Shown here: positions 19,258-28,286 of the stretch, piece by piece
How positions within the stretch are numbered: the first letter of the stretch is position 1
Layout of the letters: the number at the start of each line of letters is the position of its first letter
Source of the DNA: Caballeronia temeraria
Lineage (GTDB): Bacteria; Pseudomonadota; Gammaproteobacteria; Burkholderiales; Burkholderiaceae
Assembly (NCBI RefSeq): GCF_001544795.2
Contig: NZ_FCOI02000001.1
Location: 310,001 to 374,000 of the forward strand
DNA length: 64,000 nt
Reading direction: 5' to 3'
The notes under the pieces: model-generated
What the model saw: the letters and a program-made list of their open reading frames with translations, nothing else
The model's database searches: none
What the model was told of the DNA's origin: nothing
Made by a program: the position numbers and the translations under genes

Positions 19258-19513
19258 ATTTGCTCTTGCGTTCCTTGTTCGACTGAGCGACGAGCGATGC
19301 CGCCATCGTTCGGGTCTCTTCCGAATACTTCGGGCTTCTCAATGCTTGCGATGCCTTGTGTTCCATTGCCGCGCCGGTCTGCTTGCTCGTGTGGCGCTGC
19401 GCGAGAACCGATCCCGCGAAGCGCTTCGCAATTTTCGATGCGTGCGGATCATGCAATGTCTTTTCGGCGATCTCGGTGACTGCTTTCGACGACTGTTTCT
19501 TGTTGATTGTCAT
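19256..19513 (-). CDS. Conserved small hypothetical protein (Burkholderia type)
   Basis: This 85-residue, Lys/Ser/Ala-rich, basic protein has no signal peptide or membrane segment. It reads as amphipathic helices (SKAVTEIAEKTLHD, then KIAKRFAGSVLAQ) and resembles short proteins I associate with Burkholderia genomes, where no function is known. Its TAA stop lies in the T-run of the htpG terminator. Start and frame are supported by the absence of a better gene on the other strand, not by any motif. Confidence 0.65.
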   Translation of the reverse strand: MTINKKQSSKAVTEIAEKTLHDPHASKIAKRFAGSVLAQRHTSKQTGAAMEHKASQALRSPKYSEETRTMAASLVAQSNKERKSK

Positions 19514-19637
19514 AGTCTTGTTTCATTGATTGTTCGTCTGGACGCCGCGCCTCGGTGATGCAGTGTTCGCGGCAAATCCCCTTATATCCGTGGATGGCGA
19601 GCGATTCCAGCCGAAACGTCCGAATAGCGGGTGCCTC

Positions 19638-19643
19638 TATAAT
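19638..19643 (+). promoter_or_regulatory. TATAAT box directly before ubiC
   Basis: A perfect -10 hexamer ends 6 bp before the ubiC ATG, so a transcript from it would be leaderless or nearly so. No matching -35 box is seen at 16-18 bp, which weakens the call. Confidence 0.35.
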
Positions 19644-19649
19644 CGGCCG

Positions 19650-20294
19650 ATGCTCACGCCCAACGATCCCATCGACGCCCGCTGGCGCGTCGTTCCGCTT
19701 CCCTCGCTCACCGACGCACAAAAGGACTGGCTCACACGCGGCGGCTCGCTGACCGCGCATCTGCGCACGCTCGGCGCCGTGACGGTCGACGTGACGCGCG
19801 AAGCCGTCGACATGCCCTGGCGCGATGAATCGAATGCGCTCGGCATCACGCCGCGCACGCCGGTCTGGGCGCGCGAAGTCGCGCTGAAAGTGGATGGCGT
19901 GCCGTTCGTCGTCGCGCACAGCATCGTGCCGCTCGCGCACAGCACCGGCGTATGGCAGTCGATGCGCCGCCTGCGCACGCGTCCGCTCGCCGAACTGCTT
20001 TATAGCGACAGCAGCGTGTCGCGTTCAGTGCTCGCCAGCCGGCGAATCACCGCGCGGCATCCGCTGCATCGGCTGGCATCGATGCAAACGGCCGAGCCGC
20101 TACACGCGCTCGTCGCGCGCCGTTCCGTATTCGCGCGTCACGGCGCGCCGCTGATGGTCACCGAATGCATGCTCGATACGCTCTGGACGCGACTGGCCGT
20201 ATCGGCGGGCAGAAAGCATCATCGGGAACATGTGCGCTCGTACGATCACCTCAGCTCGCATGCGAAGCGCGTCGCGCACGGCGAGGCGAAATGA
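19650..20294 (+). CDS. ubiC: Chorismate lyase
   Basis: This 214-residue protein is a chorismate pyruvate-lyase, giving 4-hydroxybenzoate for ubiquinone synthesis. Typical stretches are [12 protein letters not shown] near residue 30, [13 protein letters not shown] near 70, and the LGxxLF-like block read here as [10 protein letters not shown]. The C-terminal half has [19 protein letters not shown], the region with the substrate-binding Arg/Glu pair of UbiC. The length agrees with the beta-proteobacterial form. The ATG at 19650 is the only Met before the conserved region. The next gene starts inside its stop codon (ATGA overlap). Confidence 0.87.
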   Translation: MLTPNDPIDARWRVVPLPSLTDAQKDWLTRGGSLTAHLRTLGAVTVDVTREAVDMPWRDESNALGITPRTPVWAREVALKVDGVPFVVAHSIVPLAHSTGVWQSMRRLRTRPLAELLYSDSSVSRSVLASRRITARHPLHRLASMQTAEPLHALVARRSVFARHGAPLMVTECMLDTLWTRLAVSAGRKHHREHVRSYDHLSSHAKRVAHGEAK

Positions 20295-20773
20295 AGCTCG
20301 CCGGGTTCGATCCGGTCGGCGATGACGCGACGCACACGCTCATCCTCGGCAGCTTTCCGGGCGTCGCATCGCTCGCGGCGACGCAGTACTACGCGCATCC
20401 GCGCAACCAGTTCTGGCGGCTCGTCGGCGCGGCGATCGGCGAGGATCTCCACACGCTCGCCTACGGCGACCGTCTCGCGCGGCTGGTGGCGCACGGCATC
20501 GGCTTGTGGGACGTCCTCGCCGCTTGCGAGCGCGAAGGCAGCCTCGATGCGGCGATCCGCAACGCATCGCCCAACGATTTCGCCGTGCTCCACACGCGCT
20601 TTCCAAAGCTGCGCACACTCTGCTTCAACGGCAAGACCTCGGGCAAGTTCGCGCCCGTCCTCGCCGCGGCGGGCTACGCGACGCTCGTGCTGCCGTCGTC
20701 GAGCGCGGCCAATGCTATCCTCTCGTTCGATCAAAAATTGCGCATCTGGCGCGACATCCTCACCACACAATGA
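20291..20773 (+). CDS. DNA-deoxyinosine glycosylase (uracil-DNA glycosylase family 6 type)
   Basis: This 160-residue protein has the family landmarks [20 protein letters not shown] (start of the UDG fold) and HPRNQFWR, and ends [19 protein letters not shown]. These match the hypoxanthine-DNA glycosylase group (UDG family 6), which uses the Asn of HPRNQFWR for catalysis and excises deaminated adenine. Neighbouring ubiC and the spermidine-synthase-like gene overlap it by four bases on each side, so the three are translationally coupled, although their functions are not obviously related. Confidence 0.85.
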   Translation: MKLAGFDPVGDDATHTLILGSFPGVASLAATQYYAHPRNQFWRLVGAAIGEDLHTLAYGDRLARLVAHGIGLWDVLAACEREGSLDAAIRNASPNDFAVLHTRFPKLRTLCFNGKTSGKFAPVLAAAGYATLVLPSSSAANAILSFDQKLRIWRDILTTQ

Positions 20774-21672
20774 CGAATCTCATCAAGCGCGCATCGGCCG
20801 AAGCCCGCGCGTTCGGCCGCAAAAAAGACCACGCCAAATCGAAGCGCGAGCGCCGCGACGACGATCGCGACGACCTCGCGAACGCCCCGCGCATCGAGGC
20901 GCCGCGCAAGCCGCGTTTCGCGCCCGTGACGTTCTCGGAAGAGGGCGGCGTGCGCTTCCTGCATTTCGGCACCGAATGGGTGCAGGGCGCGATGCGGCTG
21001 AAAAAGCCCGATCACATCGAGCTCGAATATGCGCAGCAGATGATGGCGTGGCTGCTCTTCGTCGAAACGCCCGAGCGCATCGTGCAGCTCGGCCTCGGCG
21101 CGGCGGCGCTCACGAAGTTCTGTTATCGCTTTCTGAAGCGCGCGAACGTGGAGGCGGTCGAGCTGAATCCGGCCGTCGTGATCGCCGCGCGTGCGATGTT
21201 CGAGCTGCCCTACGACGACGCGCGCCTCACCGTCACCGAGCGCGACGCGTGGGAGTTCGTCAACGATCGCGCGAATCACGGCACGATCGGCGCATTGCAG
21301 ATCGATCTCTACGACGCCACCGCGCGCGGTCCCGTGCTCGACAGCGTGTCGTTCTATCGGGCGTGCCGCGCGTGTCTGACGCCGCAGGCGGGCGTCGTCA
21401 CGATCAACTTGTTCGGCGATCATCCGAGCTTCGTGCGCAACATGCGGCATCTGAACGAAGCGTTCGATCATCGTGTGATCGCGCTGCCCGAAGTGCACGA
21501 CGGCAATCGCGTCGCGATCGCCTTCGCCGGTCCCGCGCTCGACGTGCCGTTCGCGGCGCTGGAGACGCGCGCGAAGCTGATCGAAGCGCAACTCGGCCTG
21601 CCCGCGCGCAAGTGGGTGAAGGGTCTCGCCGAAAGCGCGGGCGTCGCGACGAGCGGTTCGTTCTCGATCTGA
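20770..21672 (+). CDS. Spermidine-synthase-like SAM-dependent protein
   Basis: This 300-residue protein has a basic N-terminal leader of about 60 residues followed by a Rossmann fold of the SpeE type: FHFGTEWVQGAMRL-like first strands, the nucleotide-binding loop IVQLGLGAAALTKF, the acidic VEAVELNPAV and the IDLYDATARGP block. The GGEDG catalytic motif of true spermidine synthases is absent, with GLGAA in its place. It is therefore more likely one of the SpeE-like methyltransferase relatives of unknown substrate. The start ATG overlaps the upstream stop by four bases. Confidence 0.82.
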   Translation: MTNLIKRASAEARAFGRKKDHAKSKRERRDDDRDDLANAPRIEAPRKPRFAPVTFSEEGGVRFLHFGTEWVQGAMRLKKPDHIELEYAQQMMAWLLFVETPERIVQLGLGAAALTKFCYRFLKRANVEAVELNPAVVIAARAMFELPYDDARLTVTERDAWEFVNDRANHGTIGALQIDLYDATARGPVLDSVSFYRACRACLTPQAGVVTINLFGDHPSFVRNMRHLNEAFDHRVIALPEVHDGNRVAIAFAGPALDVPFAALETRAKLIEAQLGLPARKWVKGLAESAGVATSGSFSI

Positions 21673-21684
21673 GCGGGCTCGTTC

Positions 21685-21713
21685 GGGCCGGAACGCGCGC
21701 GTTCTGGCCCTTT
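21685..21713 (+). terminator. Possible terminator of the ubiC operon
   Basis: GGGCCGGAACGC pairs with GCGTTCTGGCCC (one G-T pair, 2-nt loop) and is followed by only TTT. It lies 12 bp after the operon's last stop. Confidence 0.5.
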
Positions 21714-21777
21714 CGCGGCTCGCGCAAAAGCAGGCAAAGAAATCAGCAGAATCTGAATAGTCGGGATTCTCCCTGAT

Positions 21778-21805
21778 TTGAGCGGTATTTATCGGTCCAT
21801 ATACT
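21778..21805 (+). promoter_or_regulatory. Sigma-70-type promoter of the DUF3311-symporter pair
   Basis: TTGAGC (21778-21783) and TATACT (21800-21805) are separated by 16 bp, about 95 bp before the first start codon. A GAGGAGA ribosome-binding site precedes that start. Confidence 0.45.
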
Positions 21806-21901
21806 CCCTCTGTTATTTCGGGGCGCTTTCAGCGGCATGTCTACCCGACGACCGGCATCCCGCCGGGCTCGCAATAACGAAAAAACAAGAGGAGACCGTT
21901 C

Positions 21902-22150
21902 ATGGCTCACGAAGCTACGACCGGCACCGGACAACCGCGCAACAAGCATTGGCTATGGCTTCTGATCCTTCCGTGGATCGGTGTGGTATGGGTGCCGTTT
22001 TACAACAAGATCGAGCCCGTTCTGTGGGGCTTTCCATACTTCTACTGGTATCAGCTTCTGTGGGTGCTGATCAGCGCGGTCATCACCGCCGTCGTCTATA
22101 AGAAGACGAAGGCGCTGCCCTCGGGACGAAAGAACGGAGGCACGCGATGA
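21902..22150 (+). CDS. DUF3311 small membrane protein
   Basis: This 82-residue protein has two transmembrane helices (WLWLLILPWIGVVWVPFY and a second from about residue 49 to 66) separated by a short aromatic loop (GFPYFYWYQ), the signature of DUF3311. Such proteins are regularly encoded just before a sodium:solute symporter and are thought to be an accessory subunit. Here the symporter ATG overlaps its TGA stop, which supports cotranslation. The start has a good GAGGAGA site. Confidence 0.88.
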   Translation: MAHEATTGTGQPRNKHWLWLLILPWIGVVWVPFYNKIEPVLWGFPYFYWYQLLWVLISAVITAVVYKKTKALPSGRKNGGTR

Positions 22151-23700
22151 TGAACACCACTGCAACTTTCGTCTTCGTCCTCTTTTTCGTCGGCGTCACG
22201 ATTCTCGGCTTTATCGCCGCGCACTGGCGTAAAGGCGATCTCGCCCAGCTCGACGAATGGGGTCTCGGCGGGCGCCGCTTCGGCACCATTGTCACGTGGT
22301 TCCTGCTCGGCGGCGATCTCTATACCGCGTACACGTTCGTCGCCGTGCCGGCGCTCGTGTTCGGCGCGGGCGCGACAGGCTTCTTCGCGCTGCCGTACAC
22401 CATCCTCATCTATCCGTTCGCGTTCGTCGTGTTTCCGAAGCTCTGGAGCATCGCGAAGCGTCACGGCTATGTGACCGCCGCCGACTTCGTGCATGCGCGC
22501 TACAACAGCCGCATGCTCGCGCTCGCGGTCGCGCTGACGGGTATCGTCGCGACGATGCCGTACATCGCGCTGCAACTGGTCGGCATCGAAGTGGTGATCG
22601 GCGCGCTCGGTTTCTCGACGCAAGGCTTCGTCGGCGATCTGCCGCTCATCATCGCGTTCGCGATTCTCGCCGCGTACACGTACACGTCGGGCCTGCGCGC
22701 GCCGGCGATGATCGCCGTGGTGAAGGACGTGCTGATCTACATCACGATCATCGCCGCGATGATCGTGATTCCGGCGCAGCTCGGCGGCTTCGGCCATATC
22801 TTCGGCACCGTGCCGCCCGCAAAGCTGCTGCTCAAAGCGCCGGACGCCGCGAGCCTGAACGGCTACAGCGCCTACGCGACGCTCGCGGTCGGCTCGGCGC
22901 TCGCGCTCTTCCTGTACCCGCACTCGGTGACGGCGATCCTGTCGTCGAATTCGGGCAACACGATCCGCCGCAACATGGCGCTCCTGCCGGCGTACTCGCT
23001 CGTGCTCGGCCTGCTCGCGCTGCTCGGCTATATGGCGCTCGCCTCGGGCGTGAAGGACATGCCGGAATTCGCGTCGTACTTCAAGGCCTACGGCGCGAAC
23101 TTCGCCGTGCCGGCGCTGTTCCTGCACTACTTCCCGTCGTGGTTCGTGGGCGTGGCGTTCGCGGCGATCGGCATCGGCGCGCTGGTGCCGGCGGCGATCA
23201 TGTCGATCGCGGCGGCGAACCTCTACACGCGCAACGTGCATCGCGAGTTCGTCAACACGTCGATGACGCCGGAGCAGGAAACCAACGTCGCCAAGCTCGT
23301 GTCGCTGATCGTGAAGGTGGGCGCGGTCGTGTTCATTCTCGCGCTGCCGCTCACGTATGCGATCCAGTTGCAACTGCTCGGCGGCATCTGGATCATCCAG
23401 ACGCTGCCCGCGCTCGTGCTCGGCCTCTATACGCGCGTGCTCGATCATCGCGGCCTTTTGATCGGCTGGGCGGTGGGCATCGGCGTCGGCACGTGGATGG
23501 CGGTGTCGCTGCAACTGAAGGGCTCGATCTATCCGCTGCATCTGTTCGGCTACATCGTGCCGGGCTACGCGGCGGTGTGGGCGCTGATCGCGAACCTGAT
23601 CGTATCGGTCGTCGTGAGCCTGCTCGTGCGCGTGCTGGGCCTCAAGCGCTCGGACGACCGCACGCGTCCGGAAGACTATCTGGATATCGTGGAAGGCTGA
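22147..23700 (+). CDS. mctP: Sodium:solute symporter, monocarboxylate (MctP-like) type
   Basis: This 517-residue protein has about 13 transmembrane helices of the SSS family. The conserved first part reads LDEWGLGGRRFGTIVTWFLLGGD, and the segment GYVTAADFVHARYNSR is typical of the MctP/PanF-like branch. MctP of rhizobia carries lactate, pyruvate and other monocarboxylates, and alanine. That substrate range is inferred from family and from the DUF3311 partner, not from specific residues. The gene is followed by a terminator. Confidence 0.87.
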   Translation: MMNTTATFVFVLFFVGVTILGFIAAHWRKGDLAQLDEWGLGGRRFGTIVTWFLLGGDLYTAYTFVAVPALVFGAGATGFFALPYTILIYPFAFVVFPKLWSIAKRHGYVTAADFVHARYNSRMLALAVALTGIVATMPYIALQLVGIEVVIGALGFSTQGFVGDLPLIIAFAILAAYTYTSGLRAPAMIAVVKDVLIYITIIAAMIVIPAQLGGFGHIFGTVPPAKLLLKAPDAASLNGYSAYATLAVGSALALFLYPHSVTAILSSNSGNTIRRNMALLPAYSLVLGLLALLGYMALASGVKDMPEFASYFKAYGANFAVPALFLHYFPSWFVGVAFAAIGIGALVPAAIMSIAAANLYTRNVHREFVNTSMTPEQETNVAKLVSLIVKVGAVVFILALPLTYAIQLQLLGGIWIIQTLPALVLGLYTRVLDHRGLLIGWAVGIGVGTWMAVSLQLKGSIYPLHLFGYIVPGYAAVWALIANLIVSVVVSLLVRVLGLKRSDDRTRPEDYLDIVEG

Positions 23701-23749
23701 TTCCGCGCGATCGCGCGTGCGTCCGGCGCGACGCGCGAAAAGCTGGTAA

Positions 23750-23793
23750 AACGCCCGTAACGGCTCCTGGCTGTTGCGGGCGTTTCGTTTTTC
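23750..23793 (+). terminator. Terminator after the symporter gene
   Basis: AACGCCCGTAAC pairs with GTTGCGGGCGTT (one mismatch) around an 11-nt loop, followed by TCGTTTTTC. Confidence 0.75.
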
Positions 23794-23842
23794 CGGGAGC
23801 TTTCGTGTCACAGGCGTGTGTGTTCATCGACGTGAGCGAACC

Positions 23843-24949
23843 ATGCTTTCTCCGACATCGCCGTCACTCAGGCGCGGCCGTCTTGCGCGACTCTTTCACT
23901 GGATCGCGTCGCCGTATTTCCGCTACCGGCACGCGAACCTGATCCACGGCGTGCGCGTCGGCCTTGCCGTGGCGATGTCGATCGCCGTCACCACGGGCAT
24001 CGACATGCCGCACGGCATCTGGGCGACGGTGTCGGTGCTCGTCGTGGTCGGCGGATTGCAGCACTACGGCAATATCCGCAAGAAAGCGACCGAACGCGCC
24101 ATCGGCACGATGCTCGGCGCGAGCTTCGGACTCGTGTTGATCCTTGCGGAAACGCTGACCGGCTCGCAAATGGTCTTTTTCCTGCTGATGTGCCTGATCG
24201 CGGGCGGCTGCGCGTATTACGCCATCGGCAAGCCGGGCTATGTCGCGCTGCTCACGGCCATCACGATGGTCATCGTCTCCGGACACGGCGATCTGCCGCT
24301 GTCCACGGGTTTGTGGCGCACGGCCAACGTGATGATCGGCGTGGTGATCGCGCTCGCGTTCTCGTTCGTGCTGCCGCAATACGCAACGTACTCGTGGCGC
24401 TACCGGCTCGCGGACAATCTGCGCGAATGCGCGCGGATTTACGGCGCCTTGCTCGACGGCACGCCGCTCATCGCGGAAGACATCGCGCGGCGCATGTACG
24501 CGATGAGTCAGCGGCTCGTGCAGGCGCGCGGGCTGATGGAGTCGGTGGCGAAGGAAACCGATGTGCCGATGGCGCGGCTGGAAGAGGTCCAGCGCCTGCA
24601 TCGTTCGATACTGGCCGCGCTGGAAATGCTGGTGACGTCGATGCCGGAAGTCGCGAGCGCGACGCCCAGCCGTTTCGCGATCGCGTGTTCGCCGGGCGAG
24701 TACGCGGTGCGCCAGCAGTTGCTGCAGATGGCGCGCGCGCTGCGCTTCGGGCGCGTCGGCTTGCTGTATCGCGCGACGGCTGCCGTGGGCGTGCCGCAAC
24801 CGTGCCCGCCCGACGACGCCAACGCGGCGACGCAGGGCATGCACTGGCTCGCGATGCGCTTCGTCGAGCAGGTGGATCGCTTGCGGCTGCGTCTGTCGGA
24901 GATCGAGCGGCAGTGGAACATCGAAGGCGCGCGGCCGCTCAATCCGTGA
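23843..24949 (+). CDS. FUSC-family inner membrane protein
   Basis: This 368-residue protein has a block of about six helices in residues 30-190, including GIDMPHGIWATVSVLVVVGG, a stretch typical of FUSC proteins, and RKKATERAIGTMLGASFG. The C-terminal 170 residues are cytoplasmic helices. Relatives include the aromatic acid efflux protein AaeB and fusaric acid resistance proteins. No periplasmic adaptor gene (AaeA-like) is adjacent, so an efflux role is only inferred. The ATG at 23843 fits the family N terminus. The gene converges on the VOC gene with 12 bp between stops. Confidence 0.83.
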   Translation: MLSPTSPSLRRGRLARLFHWIASPYFRYRHANLIHGVRVGLAVAMSIAVTTGIDMPHGIWATVSVLVVVGGLQHYGNIRKKATERAIGTMLGASFGLVLILAETLTGSQMVFFLLMCLIAGGCAYYAIGKPGYVALLTAITMVIVSGHGDLPLSTGLWRTANVMIGVVIALAFSFVLPQYATYSWRYRLADNLRECARIYGALLDGTPLIAEDIARRMYAMSQRLVQARGLMESVAKETDVPMARLEEVQRLHRSILAALEMLVTSMPEVASATPSRFAIACSPGEYAVRQQLLQMARALRFGRVGLLYRATAAVGVPQPCPPDDANAATQGMHWLAMRFVEQVDRLRLRLSEIERQWNIEGARPLNP

Positions 24950-24961
24950 TGCGATTGAAGT

Positions 24962-25390
24962 TCAGGCAGGCTGCGCTTCGCTTTCGTGCACGACGTTGAT
25001 GAGCCAGGGCACGCCGAAGCGGTCCGTCAGCATGCCGAAACCTTGCGTCCAGAACGTGGATTGCCACGGCGTGAGTACGTTGCCGCCTTCGGCGAGCATA
25101 TTGAAAACGCGCTCGCCGGATTGCGCGTCGTTCGTGGTGATCGACAGCGTGAAGCCCGAATATTCCTTGCGCGGCTGACCGTAACGGCCATCGGACACCA
25201 TGATCGCATTGCCGCCGCCGACGAACACCGCGTGCATGATCTTGTCGGCCCAGTCAGCCGGGGCGTTGCCGCCGTCCGGCGCATCGCGAAAGCGCACCAG
25301 CGCGGCGATCTGCGCGCCGAACGCTGCCTGATAGAGTTCGAGGGCGGCGGCGCAATCGCCGTTGTAGAAGAGGTAGGTATCCAGTTGCAT
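24962..25390 (-). CDS. PhnB-like VOC family protein
   Basis: This 142-residue single-domain VOC protein begins QLDTYLFYNGDCAAALELYQ, the typical PhnB/glyoxalase-like start. It continues with MHAVFVGGGNAIMVSDG and ends FGMLTDRFGVPWLINV. No metal-binding set can be confirmed and no reaction is assigned. The start ATG at 25390 matches the family N terminus. Longer in-frame versions add a leader with no similarity. Confidence 0.85.
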   Translation of the reverse strand: MQLDTYLFYNGDCAAALELYQAAFGAQIAALVRFRDAPDGGNAPADWADKIMHAVFVGGGNAIMVSDGRYGQPRKEYSGFTLSITTNDAQSGERVFNMLAEGGNVLTPWQSTFWTQGFGMLTDRFGVPWLINVVHESEAQPA

Positions 25391-25508
25391 GACCGAAATG
25401 ACTCCGTGCAGATGAAGCGGACATGCCGCCAAAGCTCGGAAGTCTATTCCAGCGAAGTCCCACGTTGACTCGGAAAAGGTCAAATTACGTCAAGGCGCAG
25501 CGAAATGG

Positions 25509-25552
25509 AAAAAACCGCACATCGCACTCATTTCCAGGTGCGATGTGCGGTT
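25509..25552 (-). terminator. Terminator of the transaldolase gene
   Basis: A 15-bp perfect stem (AACCGCACATCGCAC on the minus strand) with a 10-nt loop is followed by TTTTTT on the minus strand. It begins 23 bp after the tal stop. Confidence 0.92.
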
Positions 25553-25575
25553 CCGTTTTCGGCTTTCAGCGCGCG

Positions 25576-26529
25576 TTACTGCAGCGCGGTGATCAGTTTT
25601 TCCAGCTTGATCGCATCGGCGGCGAATGCGCGGATGCCTTCGGCCAGCTTTTCCGTCGCCATGGCGTCGTCGTTGACGAGGAAGCGGAAAGTCGGTTCGT
25701 CGACAGCGATTTTCTCCACGTTCTCGTTCTTCACGTTCTCCGGCGAGAGCTTGCGCTCGACCGTGTCGTTGCTGTCGGCGAGTTTCTTCAGCAGATCCGG
25801 GCTGATCGTGAGCAGATCGCAGCCCGCGAGTTCGGTGATCTGGCTCACCGTGCGGAAGCTCGCGCCCATGACCTCGGTCTTGTAGCCGAACTTCTTGTAG
25901 TACGCGTAGATGCGGCGCACCGACTGCACGCCCGGATCGTTCGCGCCGCCGTTCTTGACTTCGTCCCATTCCGCGCCGGCGGACTTTTTGTACCAGTCGT
26001 AGATGCGGCCGACGAAGGGCGAGATCAGCTGCGCGCCGGCTTCGGCGCACGCGACGGCCTGCGCGAGCGAGAAGAGCAGCGTCATGTTGCAGTGGATGCC
26101 TTCCTTCTGCAGCACTTCGGCGGCGCGGATGCCTTCCCACGTCGACGCCAGCTTGATGAGCACGCGATCGCGGCTGATGCCCGCGTTCTCGTACAGCTTG
26201 ATGATGTCGTGCGCCTTGTCGATGGACGCTTTCGTGTCGAAGGACAGACGTGCGTCGACTTCGGTCGACACGCGGCCCGGAATGATCTTGAGAATTTCGG
26301 TGCCGAACGCCACGAGCAGATTGTCGATGATCTGCGGCATCGGCTTCTTCGCGTGCTCCTTGACGGTCTTTTCGAGCAGCGGCTTGTAGTCGTCCTTCTG
26401 GACGGCCTTCAGGATCAGCGACGGATTGGTCGTGGCGTCCTGAGGCTTGAACGCGATGAATTGCTGGAAGTCGCCCGTGTCGGCGACGACGGTCGTGTAT
26501 TGCTTGAGCTGGTCGAGAGCGGATGTCAT
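25576..26529 (-). CDS. tal: Transaldolase
   Basis: This 317-residue enzyme of the pentose phosphate pathway moves a dihydroxyacetone unit from sedoheptulose 7-phosphate to glyceraldehyde 3-phosphate. The N-terminal [11 protein letters not shown], the active-site segment [15 protein letters not shown] with the Schiff-base Lys, and [10 protein letters not shown] are all present. The length equals TalB of enterobacteria. It stands alone with its own strong terminator, so it is probably monocistronic. Confidence 0.95.
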   Translation of the reverse strand: MTSALDQLKQYTTVVADTGDFQQFIAFKPQDATTNPSLILKAVQKDDYKPLLEKTVKEHAKKPMPQIIDNLLVAFGTEILKIIPGRVSTEVDARLSFDTKASIDKAHDIIKLYENAGISRDRVLIKLASTWEGIRAAEVLQKEGIHCNMTLLFSLAQAVACAEAGAQLISPFVGRIYDWYKKSAGAEWDEVKNGGANDPGVQSVRRIYAYYKKFGYKTEVMGASFRTVSQITELAGCDLLTISPDLLKKLADSNDTVERKLSPENVKNENVEKIAVDEPTFRFLVNDDAMATEKLAEGIRAFAADAIKLEKLITALQ

Positions 26530-26748
26530 GTCGAGTCTCAGACGCGGTGCGCCTTGTCAAATTGCGGTAACCAACCCGCGGATTGCCCATGATTGCGACG
26601 CCGCGCGGCGACTTCGTTCGCGCGGCGCGCCCCTGAATATCATTTTCCCATTCTAGTCCCGAGCGCGGCGAACGCGCTGATACCCTGCACGTCCGCATGC
26701 GGCGTGCCGGATTTGGACCGGACGCCGTCCCGCGCGTTCGATCGCGCT

Positions 26749-26997
26749 TCAGTCCACCGCGTACGCCAGTTCGTGCCAGCGCCGCACCGTGCCCGAACCG
26801 AGCTGGCCGCGCGCGAAGCGCATCTTGCGGACTTCGTCGAGCGCGTGGGCGTCTTTCGCGGGATCGCCGCAGCTCATCTTCAGGACGACGTCCTGGACGG
26901 TCCCTGCGTCGTCGAGCAGCACGCGCACGATCGTCTTGCGTTCCTGGGTGGCGCCGGGCGGTGCGGAGCGCGCCAGCAGTTTGTCGATCAAAGCCAT
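26749..26997 (-). CDS. Small protein resembling a TonB C-terminal domain
   Basis: This 82-residue protein reads TIVRVLLDDAGTVQDVVLKM followed by DAHALDEVRKMRFA. That pattern (strand, G-x-V, strand, Ala/Leu helix, then arginine-phenylalanine) recalls the C-terminal domain of TonB-like energy transducers, but no membrane anchor or proline-rich spacer is present. An in-frame ATG at 27057 would give 102 residues. Neither start has a clear ribosome-binding site. It lies 71 bp downstream of the benE stop on the same strand. Function unknown. Confidence 0.5.
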   Translation of the reverse strand: MALIDKLLARSAPPGATQERKTIVRVLLDDAGTVQDVVLKMSCGDPAKDAHALDEVRKMRFARGQLGSGTVRRWHELAYAVD

Positions 26998-27068
26998 GAT
27001 GGAAGTGCCAAAACCTGTTGCGGAAACATCGGCCGAAATCGGGGCCGATTCCGCCATTGTAGGCTGCG

Positions 27069-28265
27069 TCAGGCGCGGCGGGCGTTGAGCACGAAATGGG
27101 TCGCGACGCCCGCGATCAATCCCCAGAACGCGGAGCCGATCGACAGCAATGTAAGCCCCGACGCCGTCACCATGAACGTGACGAGCGCCGGCTCGCGCTG
27201 GCGTGCGTCCTGCATCGCGTTGGCGAGGCCGCTCATGATCGAGCCGAAGAGCGCGAGCGCCGCCACCGATACCACAAGTTCTTTCGGAAACGCCGCGAAC
27301 AGCGCCGCGATGGTCGCGCCGAACGTGCCCGCGATCAGATAGAACACGCCGCACCAGACGGCCGCCGTGTAGCGCCGGTCGCGATTCTCGTGCGCCTCGC
27401 GTCCGGTGCAGATCGCGGCGGTGATAGCGGCGAGATTCACGCCGTGCGAGCCGAACGGCGCGAGCACGAGCGAGGCGATGCCGGTCGTCGAGATGAGCGG
27501 GGCGGAGGGCGTCGTGTAGCCGTCGGCGCGCAGCACCGCGATGCCGGGCACGTTTTGCGACGCCATCGCGACGACGAACAGCGGAATGCCGATGCTGATC
27601 GCCGAGGCGACGGAGAACGCGGGCATCGTGAAGACCGGATGCGCGAGCGCCACATGAAAGCGCGTGAAATCGAGCAGCCCGAGCCCGCCCGCGACGGCGA
27701 TTCCCGCGACGAGCGTCGCCGGAATCGCGTAGCGCGGCACGAAGCGCTTCCCGGCGAGATACGTGAAGAACATCACGATGACGAGCGCCGTCCGATGCTC
27801 CGCTGCGCGAAAAATCTCGATGCCGATCTCGAACAGGATGCCCGCGAGCAGCGCGGCGGCGATCCCCGACGGAATGCGCTTCATCAGCGTGTCGAACCAG
27901 CCGGTGAGGCCGACCGCGGTCAGGAGCACCGCGCAGACGATGAACGCACCGATCGCATCGGCGTAGGCGACGTTCGGCAGCGACGAGACGAGGAGTGCCG
28001 CGCCCGGCGTCGACCACGCGACGACGATCGGCGCGCGATAGCGCAGCGACAGACCGATCGTGCAGACGGCCATTCCCATCGAGAGCGCCCAGATCCACGA
28101 GGAAATCTGCGCGTCGGACAGATGCGCGGCATGGCCGGCCTGGAACATCAGCACGAGCGAACTGGTGTAGCCGGTCATCATCGCGACGAAGCCGGCGACG
28201 ATGGTCGATATCGACGAGTCAAAGAAAGGGCGCAGCGCGACCGGCGCCGGAGAAGTGGCTTTCAT
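27069..28265 (-). CDS. benE: BenE-family benzoate/H+ symporter-like transporter
   Basis: This 398-residue protein has about 12 helices and the BenE landmarks GFVAMMTGYTSSLVLMFQA near the N terminus, AWSTPGAALL, and PFGSHGVNLAAITAAICTG in the second half. BenE proteins import benzoate with protons in Acinetobacter and Pseudomonas. No benzoate-degradation genes are in this window, so the substrate may be another aromatic acid. It lies 21 bp downstream of the VWA gene and is probably in its transcript. Confidence 0.87.
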   Translation of the reverse strand: MKATSPAPVALRPFFDSSISTIVAGFVAMMTGYTSSLVLMFQAGHAAHLSDAQISSWIWALSMGMAVCTIGLSLRYRAPIVVAWSTPGAALLVSSLPNVAYADAIGAFIVCAVLLTAVGLTGWFDTLMKRIPSGIAAALLAGILFEIGIEIFRAAEHRTALVIVMFFTYLAGKRFVPRYAIPATLVAGIAVAGGLGLLDFTRFHVALAHPVFTMPAFSVASAISIGIPLFVVAMASQNVPGIAVLRADGYTTPSAPLISTTGIASLVLAPFGSHGVNLAAITAAICTGREAHENRDRRYTAAVWCGVFYLIAGTFGATIAALFAAFPKELVVSVAALALFGSIMSGLANAMQDARQREPALVTFMVTASGLTLLSIGSAFWGLIAGVATHFVLNARRA

Positions 28266-28286
28266 GCGTGTAGTTCTGAGTTCGGG

